From positions 36,693,224-36,757,223 of the forward strand of contig CM074179.1 in the NCBI GenBank assembly GCA_037179385.1: 64,000 bases of DNA. The letters run 5' to 3'. A program made the translations under genes and the position numbers. Within the stretch, counting starts at the first letter, position 1; each line of letters starts with the position of its first letter. Below are positions 35,486 to 47,912 of this stretch, piece by piece. The DNA comes from Holothuria scabra (taxonomy: Eukaryota > Echinodermata > Holothuroidea > Aspidochirotida > Holothuriidae). Under the pieces are notes generated by a model. The model was not told the DNA's origin, ran no database searches, and saw only the letters and a program-made list of their open reading frames with translations.

Positions 35486-35744
35486 TTAACCCTTTACCGT
35501 TGTTTGGGTCCTTTTGGACCCATACGGAGAGCTCGGCTGTAACCCATCTTTACTGTTTCACACGGAGCTCGAAACTGCGAGTAGCTACCCGAAAATTCGG
35601 CAACAACAACGAGAGAGACAATAGTTTAAGGTCACTGGGTCAATGGCCTACGGAAGCTGATGCGGGGCGTGCTACGTCCGCTTTTCCGCCCACTCCCGAG
35701 GCGCGCAAATATGCCCCGATCGGAGCACAACGGTAAAGGGTTAA
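35486..35744. mobile_element. piggyBac-type MITE with TTAA target duplication
   Basis: TTAA at both ends (35486-35489 and 35741-35744) flanks perfect 14-bp terminal inverted repeats CCCTTTACCGTTGT (35490-35503) and the reverse complement ending at 35740. The 251-bp interior is noncoding and GC-richer than its surroundings. TTAA target and CCC terminus are typical of the piggyBac superfamily. Confidence 0.8.
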
Positions 35745-38700
35745 TGGGGTGACCATTGACTGCACATGCCTATCACATGCGATTGTAGCCTTATATTTTA
35801 TACAATAAACCTGCAATTGTACGAGCTTTTGGTGCTTGTTCCATGTTCATCACACTATGCATTCCATTTTTCCAAGTCTTTCCACATTTTCACAAGAATT
35901 AGCCAAAGAAAACAGCCAAGTATTTTTTGATGTGTGCTTTTGCCTTTTCATGCCAGAGTTTGTTTGCTTTTAAAAGGGGCAATATTTTGTGATATCTGAC
36001 AGTGGATTCTATCAAAGATTTTACTTTCAAATTTTTGGGGTATATTATATGTTTTATATTGGTAATAATCTTTGAGCCTGAAAAGTGTTTATTTTTTGTA
36101 TTTTCTTTTAAGCCACCTTACTTTCTACATTATATGGTATACTAGACAAATGCAATAGATGAATGTGCAAGGCAGATATTGGGCAACACCTTGTGTACCT
36201 TGTTCTTGTCACATAATTGTTCAAAGGGATTGCCTTTTACAGCTGATTTTATCCACAGTTATTCTGCTTTTTTACATTGCTACCTCATTTCATACCTGTA
36301 AAATGTTTTGTTATTACTTTTTTCAAGTTTTCAATGGCAAAATGTGTGTGAGGAATTGAAAAAGTTTTTAGTGGAATTTGTATTATTAAATATGTTGTAG
36401 TGTTGACTGCTGACACCCTTATGAAATATTTATTTAGTGTACATTGTTGAATGTAAATTTCCATTTGATTTTTCTCACCAGAAAATATTTTAAGCAGTGT
36501 TTCAATAGAAAATTCGATATGCAGATTAATGCCTCCAAATGTTACTGAAAGTTGTGCAGCTGCCCTTTAAAAGCAGGTACGGTTTTAGTACAGGGATGAC
36601 ATATTCTTACTTTGGATTGGAGCTGCCCCTCCAATGATGTACACATATAATAACACACACATGGTCCTGTGCTGTGTAACTGTCTCTATACATGGAGTAT
36701 GTTGAAATTTGAAGTGCTCTTATATGTAGACATCCAACCTTTTCACTCCATGTGGTAAAATTTTTGCTCGATTTTAAAAGTTAGTCATTTACATATAATT
36801 ATACGTGTTAGCCGTCCTGAAAACAAGTTAGGCAATATGATGTCATTGCAAGGAAGGGTTGGGTAGATCCTCGCTTTGTAAGTAAAGTTTGTCACCCTTG
36901 TTTGTTTCAAATTATCCAACCTAAAATGTATTCAATTTCCCTGCTGTGCTTATTTTATACTACACACAGTATTTAATTTGCTAGATAGGTATTCAAAAAC
37001 GCTATTAACCGTAGTCATGAGACTCTGAGATTTGGGCTGACAGTGATTGTGTCTCTCTAATCTCGTTTGCATTAGTGATTATTCAGACAATATTTTGCTA
37101 CCAGCTTCACAAGTATGCAGTGGTCCTTGTTTAGGGATTACTGTTTTATGTCAGAGGAGATATGAAATCTGAGCAGTAAGTTTTATAGTTCTTGTACTTT
37201 AGACTTTCAAAATAACTGCATCCAGCAAGAATGAATTAATAGTTGGAGTCTAGTCTTGTTCACAGGAATTAAGCACTTGAATCTTGTGCACATGTAGTAT
37301 AGTTCATGCTATAATGTTATGGTACTGTAAACAGTCTGAAGTATCATTTTTTTTTTGTCAACCTTGAAGTTGAATCTGTTATGGAAATAAAAAGTACTGC
37401 ACTGCATGTGAGTATTAATTGAATGGTTGCTTTTCTGGTACTCTTTTGTCTCATTTTGCAAATGCTAGCCTCTTAGTATGTGGTTTATTGATAGTTTGCA
37501 AGACCAAACGAATTATTTTCTCAGCTTCCAGAGTTATAACATGATCTGATAGATTAAAAACTGTCCCCACAGTTTTCTTACATGCTGCCTTAAAATAATT
37601 TGTTGAGCAAGCTGAAACATCTTAAACACCTTATATTTTTAGGAACTGGAAAAGGGTGTGTGTGTGTTGGGGGGGGGGGTGCTTTAGCCCCATCCAGGTG
37701 CGGTTTTAAAGACATAATTTTGGGTATTTTTTTTTTTGGGGGGGGGGGTTGTTGCCATTGACCCTGGGCATATCTTTGTCTTCACTACTACCAGCCTATA
37801 AAAACTGCACAATTTTGGGGGGCTACAGCTCCCCTAGCCTCAGGCTTTGAAAAAATTTTTTCTTCGTCCCTGTCTGACGGGCTAGCTGTTTTCTCAATCT
37901 ACTTGCCCCCATATAAATATCTACTTGCCCAATTCAAATCTGTTAGGTACAAAAGAAATGCCATTTTGCGCAACTCAAAAATTTAAGGCTGGGGGTGCTT
38001 GCCTGGTGGGCTGCAACATAGAACACGGTAGTTGCCCGAGTGATTTTTTACTTGTCCCGGGCTGTCAGGCGGGGGATTTGTCGAAGCCTGCTAGCCCACC
38101 CGTAGAACTGCCCCTGGCCCCATCAGTCTAACATGGTGCAGCCAACTCATTAACCGCAGAGACGCGGGGGGGGGGGGGCTGTGGATTTAGCTCCACACCT
38201 GTGCCGAGGGCATTTTGGGCCACCTTAAACTGCATTTATTTCATTAAACATATTGGCAGCTTCAATGATTAGTTCCCACACTTAGGCAAATTTGGGTCTG
38301 CGGCCCCTTAAACTATGCCTCAACTAAGGATGTAAACCATTTATTTGTTTCCCCAGGAAGGAATGTAAAATCACGGTGAGGCAATTTACCTTAGCATTTG
38401 TCTAATGTTGCACCAAATTGCATATAATGACCCTCAAATATTCAAAAAATTTTCCTAAGATGAGGGGGGTGATGAGGATGGTTATCCCCTCCCAGGCTTG
38501 AATACCTTCCTGGCTCAGACAGCTTCTATGTCCCTTAACAGATGGTCAGTTTACTCATAGCCCAAGATAAAGGATGGCAAACTAGACATATCCTGCTTAT
38601 CATCCTCCCAGCAACTTGCCCCCTACAAATTTTGCCAAGTCTATTTCCGTGCAGCTACACTGCATGCGGAAGCTCATCCCCTAGATCTATGTTGAATTCA

Positions 38701-39190
38701 CTATACGTGAAGCTGATGTAGAATTAACGCTGCACGTATTTCGAACTTAACATAACTATGACAGGTATTATTTGTTTGCGAAAAAAAGCTGAAAGGTTTA
38801 ACCTATGTTTGATCAACCAGGCCGCAGTTTAGTTGTAAAAAGCAAACGCGATTGGCGACAAAGTCGTGGAACGAATGGGTTGTGCATGCTGAATACGTTA
38901 CGCATCCCGTAACGAACTATACTGGAGTACCACTGAGCTGCATATTCGTATCATAGAATCCAATTTCGCGAAATACATTTTGATCCGGAATTAATTGCAC
39001 AAGTCCTTTGAAAACTTACAAAACAGTCCAACACGACCTAGTATGACAGATATGAAGATTGTTTGTAGTGCTACTGTTGCAAATAACGCGGCGCAAACAC
39101 TAGTAACTGTGTACGACGTAAGCTAATGTTGTATGAATTCAAGAAGCCATTTGTAGGGAAACGGTTTACACGGCGATATATCGCCTACAG
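35745..39190. other. Noncoding stretch with poly-G repeats
   Basis: No coding exon recognised on either strand. Contains G-runs at about 37667-37679, 37737-37748 and 38166-38179, plus text resembling the poly-G repeat family. It would be intronic if the Ig-TM-NACHT gene model is correct. Confidence 0.45.
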
Positions 39191-39206
39191 TTACTATGGG
39201 CAGACG

Positions 39207-42197
39207 TCACAGGGAAATGAAAGTGAGGGCGGTGTATTTTCTTTCCGTTCTGTAAAAGCCGTGATCAACTGCTTGGGTGCCCATGAACGCCAAATCCCTA
39301 TTCAGACCCGATTTATGATTGTTAAGTGAGATGATGGTTTGTAACTCACGGTTGCATCTCTGCTGAGCGCTTTTAAAATTGCCGTACAACAAGGCACACT
39401 TTAAATGGGAAAGGTTATGCTGAGGGAGATTAAAGTGTTCGGCAACCGGGAATCCAGGGTTATTCTTTCTTATGCTGAGCTTGTGATTATTGAAACGAAG
39501 TCGGAATTTTGTGCTTGTTTCGCCTATGTACGTAGCTAAGGGACATTGGTTGCAGAAAAGTAAATAAACTACATTACATGAGTCACAATCGAAGTCTCCC
39601 GGTTTTAGAGTTATACCTGAAGCATGGTGGTAAATGGTGGGGGAAAGCTCTAAATGATTGCAAACTTGGCACCGGGGTTTATTACACTTCCTGTTGCCTG
39701 TTTTGGGATTGTCTACAGTGGGAAGGGTTTTGCGAACTAACATGGCTCTAAAATTACGTGGCTGTTTATAAGCAATCATCGGGAGGTCCCTGAAAATTTC
39801 AGAAATCGAGGGGTCAGATTTGAGTATTTCCCAAGATTTCTTGATATTGTGGGTAAGGGTGCGATTGGATGGGTGGTATGTGATGACTAAGGGAATGCGG
39901 TCACAGTTCGATTTTGTGCGATACCGAAGGAGATTATGCCTCGGTGTAGCAAGAACTTTATGAAAGTAATTGTTGAGGAGTTTATAGGGATATCCTCTGT
40001 TGAGAAAAAAGTTAACCAATTCAGTGGCCCTTTCCACAAAAATGTTATTAGTGGAGCATAAACGGCGGTACCGAAGGAACTGGCTGTACACAATAGAGTG
40101 TTTGGTATGACGGGGGTGGAAACTATTGAAGTGGAGATACGTATGTCTGTCTGTAGGTTTAGTGTAGACGGACGTGGTGATCTTACCGTCTCCAATCATT
40201 ACCAGAACATCTAAGAAGGGCAGAGTCTTAAAGGAATAATCAAAAGTAAATTTGATGGAAGGATGAAAACTGTTAGCAACATAAAAGAATTGTTTTAGAT
40301 TATCCAGCCCTTTGTCCCAGATCATAAAAACGTCGTCTATATATCGTACATAGAATAAGGGTTTGTTTGAAGATTGCATCAAAATTCCCTCTTCCACATG
40401 ATACATAAATATATTGGCATATGACGGTGCCATTTTTGTACCCATAGCCGTCCCATTTACCTGTAAATAATTAATGTCATTAAACTGAAAGTTATTGTGG
40501 CTCAAAATGAATCGAATTAAACTCGTTACTTCAGAGTACCCAGTGACAGAATTTTTCCTCATTAAATTTAAACAGGCCGTTGTACCTTCCTCATGGGGGA
40601 TATTTGTATATAACGAAGTCACGTCCATCGTCACGAGTATGGCATCTTTGGGCAAGGACGTAATTTCATCTAGTCTATTTATAAAATGAGTGCTGTCTTG
40701 AATATAACTTGGGATGGTAGGAAGTAGAGGTTGTAGGTGTTGGTCAACGTAGGCCGAGATGTATTCAGTCAGAGTCCCGATGCCGGAAACAATGGGCCTG
40801 CCAGGGACGGGTATGCTGTTAGAACGAACGAATTCAATTGCTTCTGTGTTTGTAGGTTGTTCATCCCCTTCCCAGAGTCGGCCAACAATATCTTTCAATT
40901 TGTGGACCTTTGGTAAGGTGTAGAACATAGCTGGTTTGGGCGCGGTGGGTATCAAGGGTGTAACCTCCTCATTAATATCATTGTCAAATGTTTGGACCAA
41001 ACGAATTAGTTCCTTATAGTAGGTGAGGGTTGGATCAACCTGAAGCGGTTTGTAGAATTTTGTGTTAGACAGTTGGCTCTCAGCTTCAGAAATGTAGTTA
41101 GCCCTGTCCATTATAACCACAGCACCACCTTTATCGGCAGGTTTTATTACAATGTCGTTATTGGCCTTAAGGCTGAACAGGGCGTTGCTCTCCGACTTGC
41201 TTAAGTTATTGACTGATGCTTGGGGCTTTTGCTTTATAGACTTTAAAAACGAGTTCAGGTGTGAGTTTACCGAAGAAACGAATGCGTCTATGAATGCATT
41301 CCTTTTGGGAGGTGGCGTCCATCTCTTTTTTAGATTTCTGAAAGGTTGAGGGATAAAGCGCTCCTGTTGTGGTGGCTTATCCGCTGCCCATTCCCTCAGC
41401 CTCGCTTTGCGGTTGAACTCAACCACTTTATTGGAAAGCTCAACCTGATCTATAGGGGTGGTGGGACAAAATGAGAGACCCCGTTCCAAAACACCCATTT
41501 CTTGGTCAGATAGTTCGATGTTTGAAAGATTAATCACACTTGATTGTGTTAACCCTCGCGTTTGGGGGGGAAACTGTTCTCGCCCTGCTTTTGAAGCCTT
41601 TGAATGCGGGCGGTCAAAATGAAGATTGAAAGGGTCAGTACCATATCTTAGGGTACTCCGTTGCCTAGAGAGCCTAGACAGTAAAGGTGATTGCCGGATA
41701 AGTGAGTTTAGTTTTTTGAACTTACGCAAAAAGCTTCTGTGTTGTTGAATTTGAAAACTTTTCAGCAGTTGTTCGTTGACAAGCTCAATCACATAGTGAT
41801 CTTGGATCAAAGAAGCCCAATTATTAGCTGCGAGGCGAGTGGAGAGATATCGTTGTTTGGCATAGGCATCCTTGAGCGAATAGTCCCTTAATTTTCTTGA
41901 AGTCTCGTTGATGGCATTGTGAGAGAGACGTTTGTACGTTTCCGAGAAAGTGGTATCAGAAACTGGGTTTTTCAAAGAGAAACCCCTGGGAATGAGATCC
42001 AGTCTTTTACACTTGGACAGGAAGAAGATGGATGATCTTGTCTTCGCTAACTTGCAAAGAGTCCTCTCCTGTATTCTGATTGCACGCCAAATTGTAGTAT
42101 CCAAATGAGGCAAAAATAACATGATAGGTGGCGTGTGTTGGAAAGTAAAGAAACCAAATAACAAAAGAACCCAAAAAATGGATACATTCATTTCCAA
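39207..42197 (-). CDS. Penelope-like element protein: reverse transcriptase + GIY-YIG endonuclease (PLE1)
   Basis: An intact 996-codon frame. In order: N-terminal part with RWTPPPKRNAFIDAF; the PLE signature IKPADKGGAVVIMDRANYI (about residue 350); reverse transcriptase motif A DVTSLYTNIPHEEG (about 523); the catalytic YIDD in FYVRYIDDVFMIW (about 617); a cysteine cluster CNKPRCQVCNHL; and the C-terminal GIY-YIG nuclease (VVYLLFC ... LATYIGETSTKF ... NNHK, about 875-910). These proteins prime reverse transcription at a nick made by the endonuclease. The frame begins just downstream of a pseudo-LTR with a hammerhead motif. It looks potentially functional and recent, since PLE2 alongside is nearly identical. 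Confidence 0.93.
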   Translation of the reverse strand: MEMNVSIFWVLLLFGFFTFQHTPPIMLFLPHLDTTIWRAIRIQERTLCKLAKTRSSIFFLSKCKRLDLIPRGFSLKNPVSDTTFSETYKRLSHNAINETSRKLRDYSLKDAYAKQRYLSTRLAANNWASLIQDHYVIELVNEQLLKSFQIQQHRSFLRKFKKLNSLIRQSPLLSRLSRQRSTLRYGTDPFNLHFDRPHSKASKAGREQFPPQTRGLTQSSVINLSNIELSDQEMGVLERGLSFCPTTPIDQVELSNKVVEFNRKARLREWAADKPPQQERFIPQPFRNLKKRWTPPPKRNAFIDAFVSSVNSHLNSFLKSIKQKPQASVNNLSKSESNALFSLKANNDIVIKPADKGGAVVIMDRANYISEAESQLSNTKFYKPLQVDPTLTYYKELIRLVQTFDNDINEEVTPLIPTAPKPAMFYTLPKVHKLKDIVGRLWEGDEQPTNTEAIEFVRSNSIPVPGRPIVSGIGTLTEYISAYVDQHLQPLLPTIPSYIQDSTHFINRLDEITSLPKDAILVTMDVTSLYTNIPHEEGTTACLNLMRKNSVTGYSEVTSLIRFILSHNNFQFNDINYLQVNGTAMGTKMAPSYANIFMYHVEEGILMQSSNKPLFYVRYIDDVFMIWDKGLDNLKQFFYVANSFHPSIKFTFDYSFKTLPFLDVLVMIGDGKITTSVYTKPTDRHTYLHFNSFHPRHTKHSIVYSQFLRYRRLCSTNNIFVERATELVNFFLNRGYPYKLLNNYFHKVLATPRHNLLRYRTKSNCDRIPLVITYHPSNRTLTHNIKKSWEILKSDPSISEIFRDLPMIAYKQPRNFRAMLVRKTLPTVDNPKTGNRKCNKPRCQVCNHLELSPTIYHHASGITLKPGDFDCDSCNVVYLLFCNQCPLATYIGETSTKFRLRFNNHKLSIRKNNPGFPVAEHFNLPQHNLSHLKCALLYGNFKSAQQRCNRELQTIISLNNHKSGLNRDLAFMGTQAVDHGFYRTERKYTALTFISL

Positions 42198-42333
42198 CTA
42201 AATTATAATATAAATCCGTGAATACAAAATATTTCGGGCTTAAATTACACAGCCCTTCGTCAGTTGTACAAAAACACTATAGTGCAAAAAAAGACTGTAT
42301 ACACGTACTCGTTCTGCTTCCTCGCTTAGGTAT
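42140..42333 (-). mobile_element. PLE pseudo-LTR between PLE2 and PLE1
   Basis: Nearly identical to the solo copy at 27323-27516. It sits between the truncated 3' end of PLE2 (junction at about 42333, 'tatcaactgc') and the start of the PLE1 frame. Head-to-tail tandems joined by pseudo-LTRs are typical of Penelope-like elements. Confidence 0.75.
42223..42268 (-). ncRNA. Hammerhead ribozyme motif (HHR-4) in the PLE1 pseudo-LTR
   Basis: Same as HHR-3: TACAA, core CTGACGA, stem II GGGCT/AGCCC, GAAA, TATT, then TTGTA closing helix I. It would cut the element's own transcript just upstream of the PLE1 frame. Confidence 0.65.
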
Positions 42334-44341
42334 CAACTGCTTGGGTGCCCATGAACGCCAAATCCCTATTCAGACCCGATTTATGATTGTTAAGTGAGAT
42401 GATGGTTTGTAACTCACGGTTGCATCTCTGCTGAGCGCTTTTAAAATTGCCGTACAACAAGGCACACTTTAAATGGGAAAGGTTATGCTGAGGGAGATTA
42501 AAGTGTTCGGCAACCGGGAATCCAGGGTTATTCTTTCTTATGCTGAGCTTGTGATTATTGAAACGAAGTCGGAATTTTGTGCTTGTTTCGCCTATGTACG
42601 TAGCTAAGGGACATTGGGTGCAGAAAAGTAAATAAACTACATTACATGAGTCACAATCGAAGTCTCCCGGTTTTAGAGTTATACCTGAAGCATGGTGGTA
42701 AATGGTGGGCAAAGCTCTAAATGATTGCAAACTTGGCACCGGGGTTTATTACACTTCCTGTTGCCTGTTTTGGGATTGTCTACAGTGGGAAGGGTTTTGC
42801 GAACTAACATGGCTCTAAAATTACGTGGCTGTTTATAAGCAATCATCGGGAGGTCCCTGAAAATTTCAGAAATCGAGGGGTCAGATTTGAGTATTTCCCA
42901 AGATTTCTTGATATTGTGGGTAAGGGTGCGATTGGATGGGTGGTATGTGATGACTAAGGGAATGCGGTCACAGTTCGATTTTGTGCGATACCGAAGGAGA
43001 TTATGCCTCGGTGTAGCAAGAACTTTATGAAAGTAATTGTTGAGGAGTTTATAGGGATATCCTCTGTTGAGAAAAAAGTTAACCAATTCAGTGGCCCTTT
43101 CCACAAAAATGTTATTAGTGGAGCATAAACGGCGGTACCGAAGGAACTGGCTGTACACAATAGAGTGTTTGGTATGACGGGGGTGGAAACTATTGAAGTG
43201 GAGATACGTATGTCTGTCTGTAGGTTTAGTGTAGACGGACGTGGTGATCTTACCGTCTCCAATCATTACCAGAACATCTAAGAAGGGCAGAGTCTTAAAG
43301 GAATAATCAAAAGTAAATTTGATGGAAGGATGAAAACTGTTAGCAACATAAAAGAATTGTTTTAGATTATCCAGCCCTTTGTCCCAGATCATAAAAACGT
43401 CGTCTATATATCGTACATAGAATAAGGGTTTGTTTGAAGATTGCATCAAAATTCCCTCTTCCACATGATACATAAATATATTGGCATATGACGGTGCCAC
43501 TTTTGTACCCATAGCCGTCCCATTTACCTGTAAATAATTAATGTCATTAAACTGAAAGTTATTGTGGCTCAAAATGAATCGAATTAAACTCGTTACTTCA
43601 GAGTACCCAGTGACAGAATTTTTCCTCATTAAATTTAAACAGGCCGTTGTACCTTCCTCATGGGGGATATTTGTATATAACGAAGTCACGTCCATCGTCA
43701 CGAGTATGGCATCTTTGGGCAAGGACGTAATTTCATCTAGTCTATTTATAAAATGAGTGCTGTCTTGAATATAACTTGGGATGGTAGGAAGTAGAGGTTG
43801 TAGGTGTTGGTCAACGTAGGCCGAGATGTATTCAGTCAGAGTCCCGATGCCGGAAACAATGGGCCTGCCAGGGACGGGTATGCTGTTAGAACGAACGAAT
43901 TCAATTGCTTCTGTGTTTGTAGGTTGTTCATCCCCTTCCCAGAGTCGGCCAACAATATCTTTCAATTTGTGGACCTTTGGTAAGGTGTAGAACATAGCTG
44001 GTTTGGGCGCGGTGGGTATCAAGGGTGTAACCTCCTCATTAATATCATTGTCAAATGTTTGGACCAAACGAATTAGTTCCTTATAGTAGGTGAGGGTTGG
44101 ATCAACCTGAAGCGGTTTGTAGAATTTTGTGTTAGACAGTTGGCTCTCAGCTTCAGAAATGTAGTTAGCCCTGTCCATTATAACCACAGCACCACCTTTA
44201 TCGGCAGGTTTTATTACAATGTCGTTATTGGCCTTAAGGCTGAACAGGGCGTTGCTCTCCGACTTGCTTAAGTTATTGACTGATGCTTGGGGCTTTTGCT
44301 TTATAGACTTTAAAAACGAGTTCAGGTGTGAGTTTACCGAA
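42326..44341 (-). pseudogene. PLE2: 5'-truncated, frameshifted Penelope-like element
   Basis: Almost identical to PLE1 from SVNSHLNSF (44341) through RT and GIY-YIG to the C-terminus. The N-terminal third is missing; the upstream boundary at 44341 is abrupt. One base is lost in a G-run near 42710 ('gtgggc' versus 'gtgggggaa' in PLE1), splitting the frame inside the linker before GIY-YIG (CNHLEL|...YHHASG). YIDD and the KPADKGG region are intact. It is a recent dead copy. Confidence 0.9.
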
Positions 44342-44439
44342 TCATCTAATAAGCCCAGGTTAGGTTAGGCTTGTAAAAAACGAGCACGAACGGGTTAGTG
44401 TAAACGGAGTAAAAGCGAAAAATAAGTTTTGTAAATGAT

Positions 44440-44540
44440 GATGGAAAAACTGTGCTCCACCCAGGACTCAAACCCACGCAACCTCAGAACCCTTTCGGTA
44501 GTGTCGTCTTTCATAATAAGGCAAAGGTTGCCAATGTTAG
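44440..44540 (-). repeat. tRNA-like SINE fragment
   Basis: The minus strand has a B-box-like 'GGGTTTGAGTCC' and the arrangement of a tRNA 3' half. The 5' half is unclear. Confidence 0.35.
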
Positions 44541-44607
44541 ATGTAAAAATTCTACAAAAGTTTAAAAATGCGACTGTTTCCGCTGCTACTTATCAATTTC
44601 CTTCAGT

Positions 44608-44762
<155 letters not shown>

Positions 44763-44778
44763 TGATTCTGTGAATCAC

Positions 44779-44853
44779 GAGCTGTTCTAGCGTAGTGGTC
44801 ATAGACTCTGCCCGGAAAGCGGAGGATGGTGGGTTCGATCCCCCGTGCGGCTC
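44779..44853 (+). tRNA. tRNA-like sequence (pseudo-tRNA or SINE head)
   Basis: Acceptor strands GAGCTGT/GCGGCTC pair with two G-U. An A box 'tagcgtagtgg' and B box 'ggttcgatccc' are present, and a 5-bp anticodon stem (tctgc/gcgga) encloses a loop ccggaaa. Position 33 is C rather than T and the T stem is imperfect, so it is probably not a working tRNA. It lies between two (TA)n tracts, like the other tRNA-derived repeats here. Confidence 0.45.
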
Positions 44854-45001
44854 AATTTTTCTGTCTGGTGTTTTTCTTCAACCGTTCCTTCTTTGATAAG
44901 AGTTTATACTCTATCTTGGATCGGTATAAAATTCATGATCGAATTCATTACTATAACACTTTCGACCTACACATTCTAACTTCGATCTACCAACTTCGGC
45001 C

Positions 45002-45135
<134 letters not shown>

Positions 45136-45653
45136 AACGCTAATTCTCACCGTAGGGGGAAATTGTTATATCTGCGCGTATATAGGTAATGAAAGTGAAG
45201 TAACAGTGAAATACATACGAAAAAGTATTCGCCCTAACGTCTTTATCTATACAGAACGTTATTTCAATGGGCAGTCGTCCGTTCGTGTTAACAGCTAGGT
45301 GTCCGTTAATTTGACAACTTTGAAGTTATTGTATCTACTTCGTAAATCTAGGAGGACGCCTTGGTCCGTTTACGTATTCTTATAGCAAAGTTACGGCGAA
45401 ACTTATATTTCGCCCCCACAAATTTTTCCCCTTAAGGTCGACTTTTCAACAACAACTTATCCCCTAAGTGCCGAATTAGTGAAGTATATATATATGAACG
45501 TAAAGAACTCTCCTGGATTAACCGATTAGGTACTATTCAACCCAACGTAAAAAGTTGCTCAAGCGAAACTGATTTTCATCGATTTCCTACATTTTTGGTA
45601 GAACCTTAGGAGAAACCGTGTGTTTTTATGTATATCTGTAGCATTCTGTGTAA

Positions 45654-45692
45654 CCCTTGAAGAAGGACGGGAAACCCTTCCAAAACGTTGGG
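45654..45692 (+). ncRNA. Degenerate hammerhead motif (HHR-6)
   Basis: CCC, TTGAAGA (core CTGANGA with one change), a strong stem II with GGG/CCC, AAAA in place of GAAA, then CGTT and GGG closing helix I. The order fits a decayed PLE hammerhead and precedes decayed PLE coding sequence on the same strand. Confidence 0.4.
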
Positions 45693-46139
45693 ATTTGTAA
45701 AATTATTTAAGGTTTCTTTTTTTTTTTGGAAGTTACTCCATTCTCAGTGTGTAGTTTTGTCTTATATCCTATCTGAAATACACTGGAGATGTCTTGTGCT
45801 GTAAAGTGGTGGTCATCTTTTCTTTTCACTCTTGTTATTTTTCTGCTACTACTCGCATCTTTAAGGATCCAGTTGAAACAGTCTTATTGGAATTCTTTCA
45901 AAATGACTTTGGAAGTAAACCTTACGTCTAGGATTTTCAAGATCACGGACAATATCTTAAACACGGAATCACACATTGGTTACCTGTAGACTTGTATCAG
46001 AAGTAAACTTGTAAATCAATTTTTCAAAATCAATTTGAAGAACATATTTGGTGATAATTTTTAGTGGAATCAAAAATGGCAGAGTGTAGTTAAAACACAT
46101 CTGTAAAACTTCAGGAAGAGATAATCGCTCTTCTCCGAT

Positions 46140-46850
46140 GCAAACTGAAAACACTTAAATGCCAACAGAGAACCCTGTTACAAAGTCACCAACGTAACCA
46201 TTCAGAGGACTTTGCCAGACTCAAGGACATTTTAAAGATCAGCGTACGAGCAAAACTGGGTATGAAAAAGCACCATAAGTTGAAAAAGCTGAGTTCAGAG
46301 ACACACAAACCGATTATTTGCCGTGCTGTTCGACGTCGTAAACAAATACCCCGTCAAAAGCGACATACAACACAGACCCAAGGCAATTATCTGGACGTTT
46401 CACCGGATGGTGATACGGGCTGACAGTACGTACGTAGCCTTTCTAGCCAAGAACTTTCAGACTCAGAAATTTCACTCCTAAGTTAAGGTTAAAAATATAC
46501 TCCGGTCCCTCAAGCTCTGGATAGGCAAATTCTAGAAGAGGAATTGGATTCTTTCAAACGCCGATTACGCCTACCCGAATGGTTTTCTACGAAGGAGCAG
46601 GAAATATCAGACCCTCCAGCACCAGGGGGCCCTTGTTTCCGACGTAAAAGCCAATGGATTCCCTAAAAGAAAGGGACCAACACCTCGAGTCTTTTATCTG
46701 CGCAGTTAGACGAGACATACAAAAATACCAACCGCTTAAGTAAATCCACGACAACCGCATTCGTAATGAACGCCTTGCTTTAAGGACTCTTCGCAGAGAT
46801 ACGGGCGTTATTAAAAAACCAGAACTCAAAATTCCTTTGTACTATCTTGC
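46140..46850 (+). pseudogene. Decayed Penelope-like element N-terminal region
   Basis: Broken frames read RLRLPEWFSTKEQEISD, then CFRRKSQWIP, then ERDQHLESFICAVRRDIQKY, then ERLALRTLRRDTGVIKKP. This matches the layout of PLE1 (LREWAA ... RWTPPPKRNAFIDAF ... VIKPADKGG). Frameshifts and stops occur throughout. The upstream HHR-6 fits a pseudo-LTR of the same copy. Confidence 0.55.
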
Positions 46851-46939
46851 CCTCTTCTTATCTCTTTGCCCATCTCCCTCCCTTGGAATTCGACAACACT
46901 ACAATTATTGAAGATTATGGCTATGTAGACAAAAGTATC

Positions 46940-47912
46940 AGATAATGGTGGTTATTTTGATGTCCTATACATGGACACATGGAAGACTTATGGAGAAACT
47001 TAGAACATTTGGTTTTAGTCCTCGAATTAGGAATTGGATTGGAAATTTTTTAAAAGGAGTAAGCAAAAAGGTTGCTGTTATGGAATTCAATCTAGTGAGT
47101 ATGCAGAAACAAGGGTCATTCCTCAGGGGATTGTTTTAGGTACTATCCTTTTGGTTGCTTATATTAACAATTTACCTAAGTGTGTGAATGGAACAGCGTA
47201 CTTATTTGTTGATGATACAAAAAAAAAAAATATCAAAGAAATAAGAAGCACGGATGATATAGAATCGGCAGAACCACCAAGACCTACTCCAGAGGTTGTC
47301 AGATGATAGGATTTTGAGGTTCCATCCTAATACGTGCAAAGATTGAACTGTTTGTTTGTTTGTTTTTTTTTTTCAAATTAGTACCAAGATTCCCTCCCTC
47401 GAAGCAATCATTTATACAATGGTAGTGAAGATGAAGTGGTTTTGGAAAAATATCTTATTGTGGGAAGGATACACCAAGTGAGCAAGGCGAGTAGTATTAT
47501 GGGCCTTATAAGGCGTACATATACATTTTTGGAAGGCCAAATCCTTAAGATATTCATTCAGACGTTTGTTACGCCACATTTGGAATATGCTGCTCCTATT
47601 TGGTCACCTTTTTATCAGCGTGACATTGATGGTCTGGAAAATGTTCAAAAGAAAGCAACTAGGTTGGTTCCAGCCTAAAAGGATTTAAGTTATTCGTAAA
47701 GGTTACAGCAACCTCCCAAGGAACTACAAACTCTAAAATATCTTAGAATGAGGGGGAGAGGTCACATGATTGAGCTGACTAAAATTGTGTTCGATGTGTG
47801 CGGTAGAGATATAACGGAAAGGGTTTCTAAGTTTGGTGCAACTACCGATACCCGCGGTTATAGGAGCTACTTAAAGAGTTTCGTAGACACAACGTCAGAA
47901 ATTTTAGTTTAG
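46940..47912 (+). pseudogene. Non-LTR retrotransposon (LINE) reverse transcriptase remnant
   Basis: Frame-shifted pieces of an RT: EKLRTFGFSPRIRNWIGNFL, then RVIPQGIVLGTILLVAYINN with LPKCVNG, then LFVDDTKK (F/YxDD box degenerated to FVDD), then a thumb region FIQTFVTPHLEYAAPIWSPF, then ENVQKKATRLVP and MRGRGHMIELTKIV. The order and motifs are those of jockey/CR1-type LINEs. Nonfunctional. Confidence 0.8.

Noticed and set aside
39887..40195. Extra minus-strand frame inside PLE1 (and its twin in PLE2)
   Set aside because: Overlaps the RT reading frame in another phase; a shadow frame.
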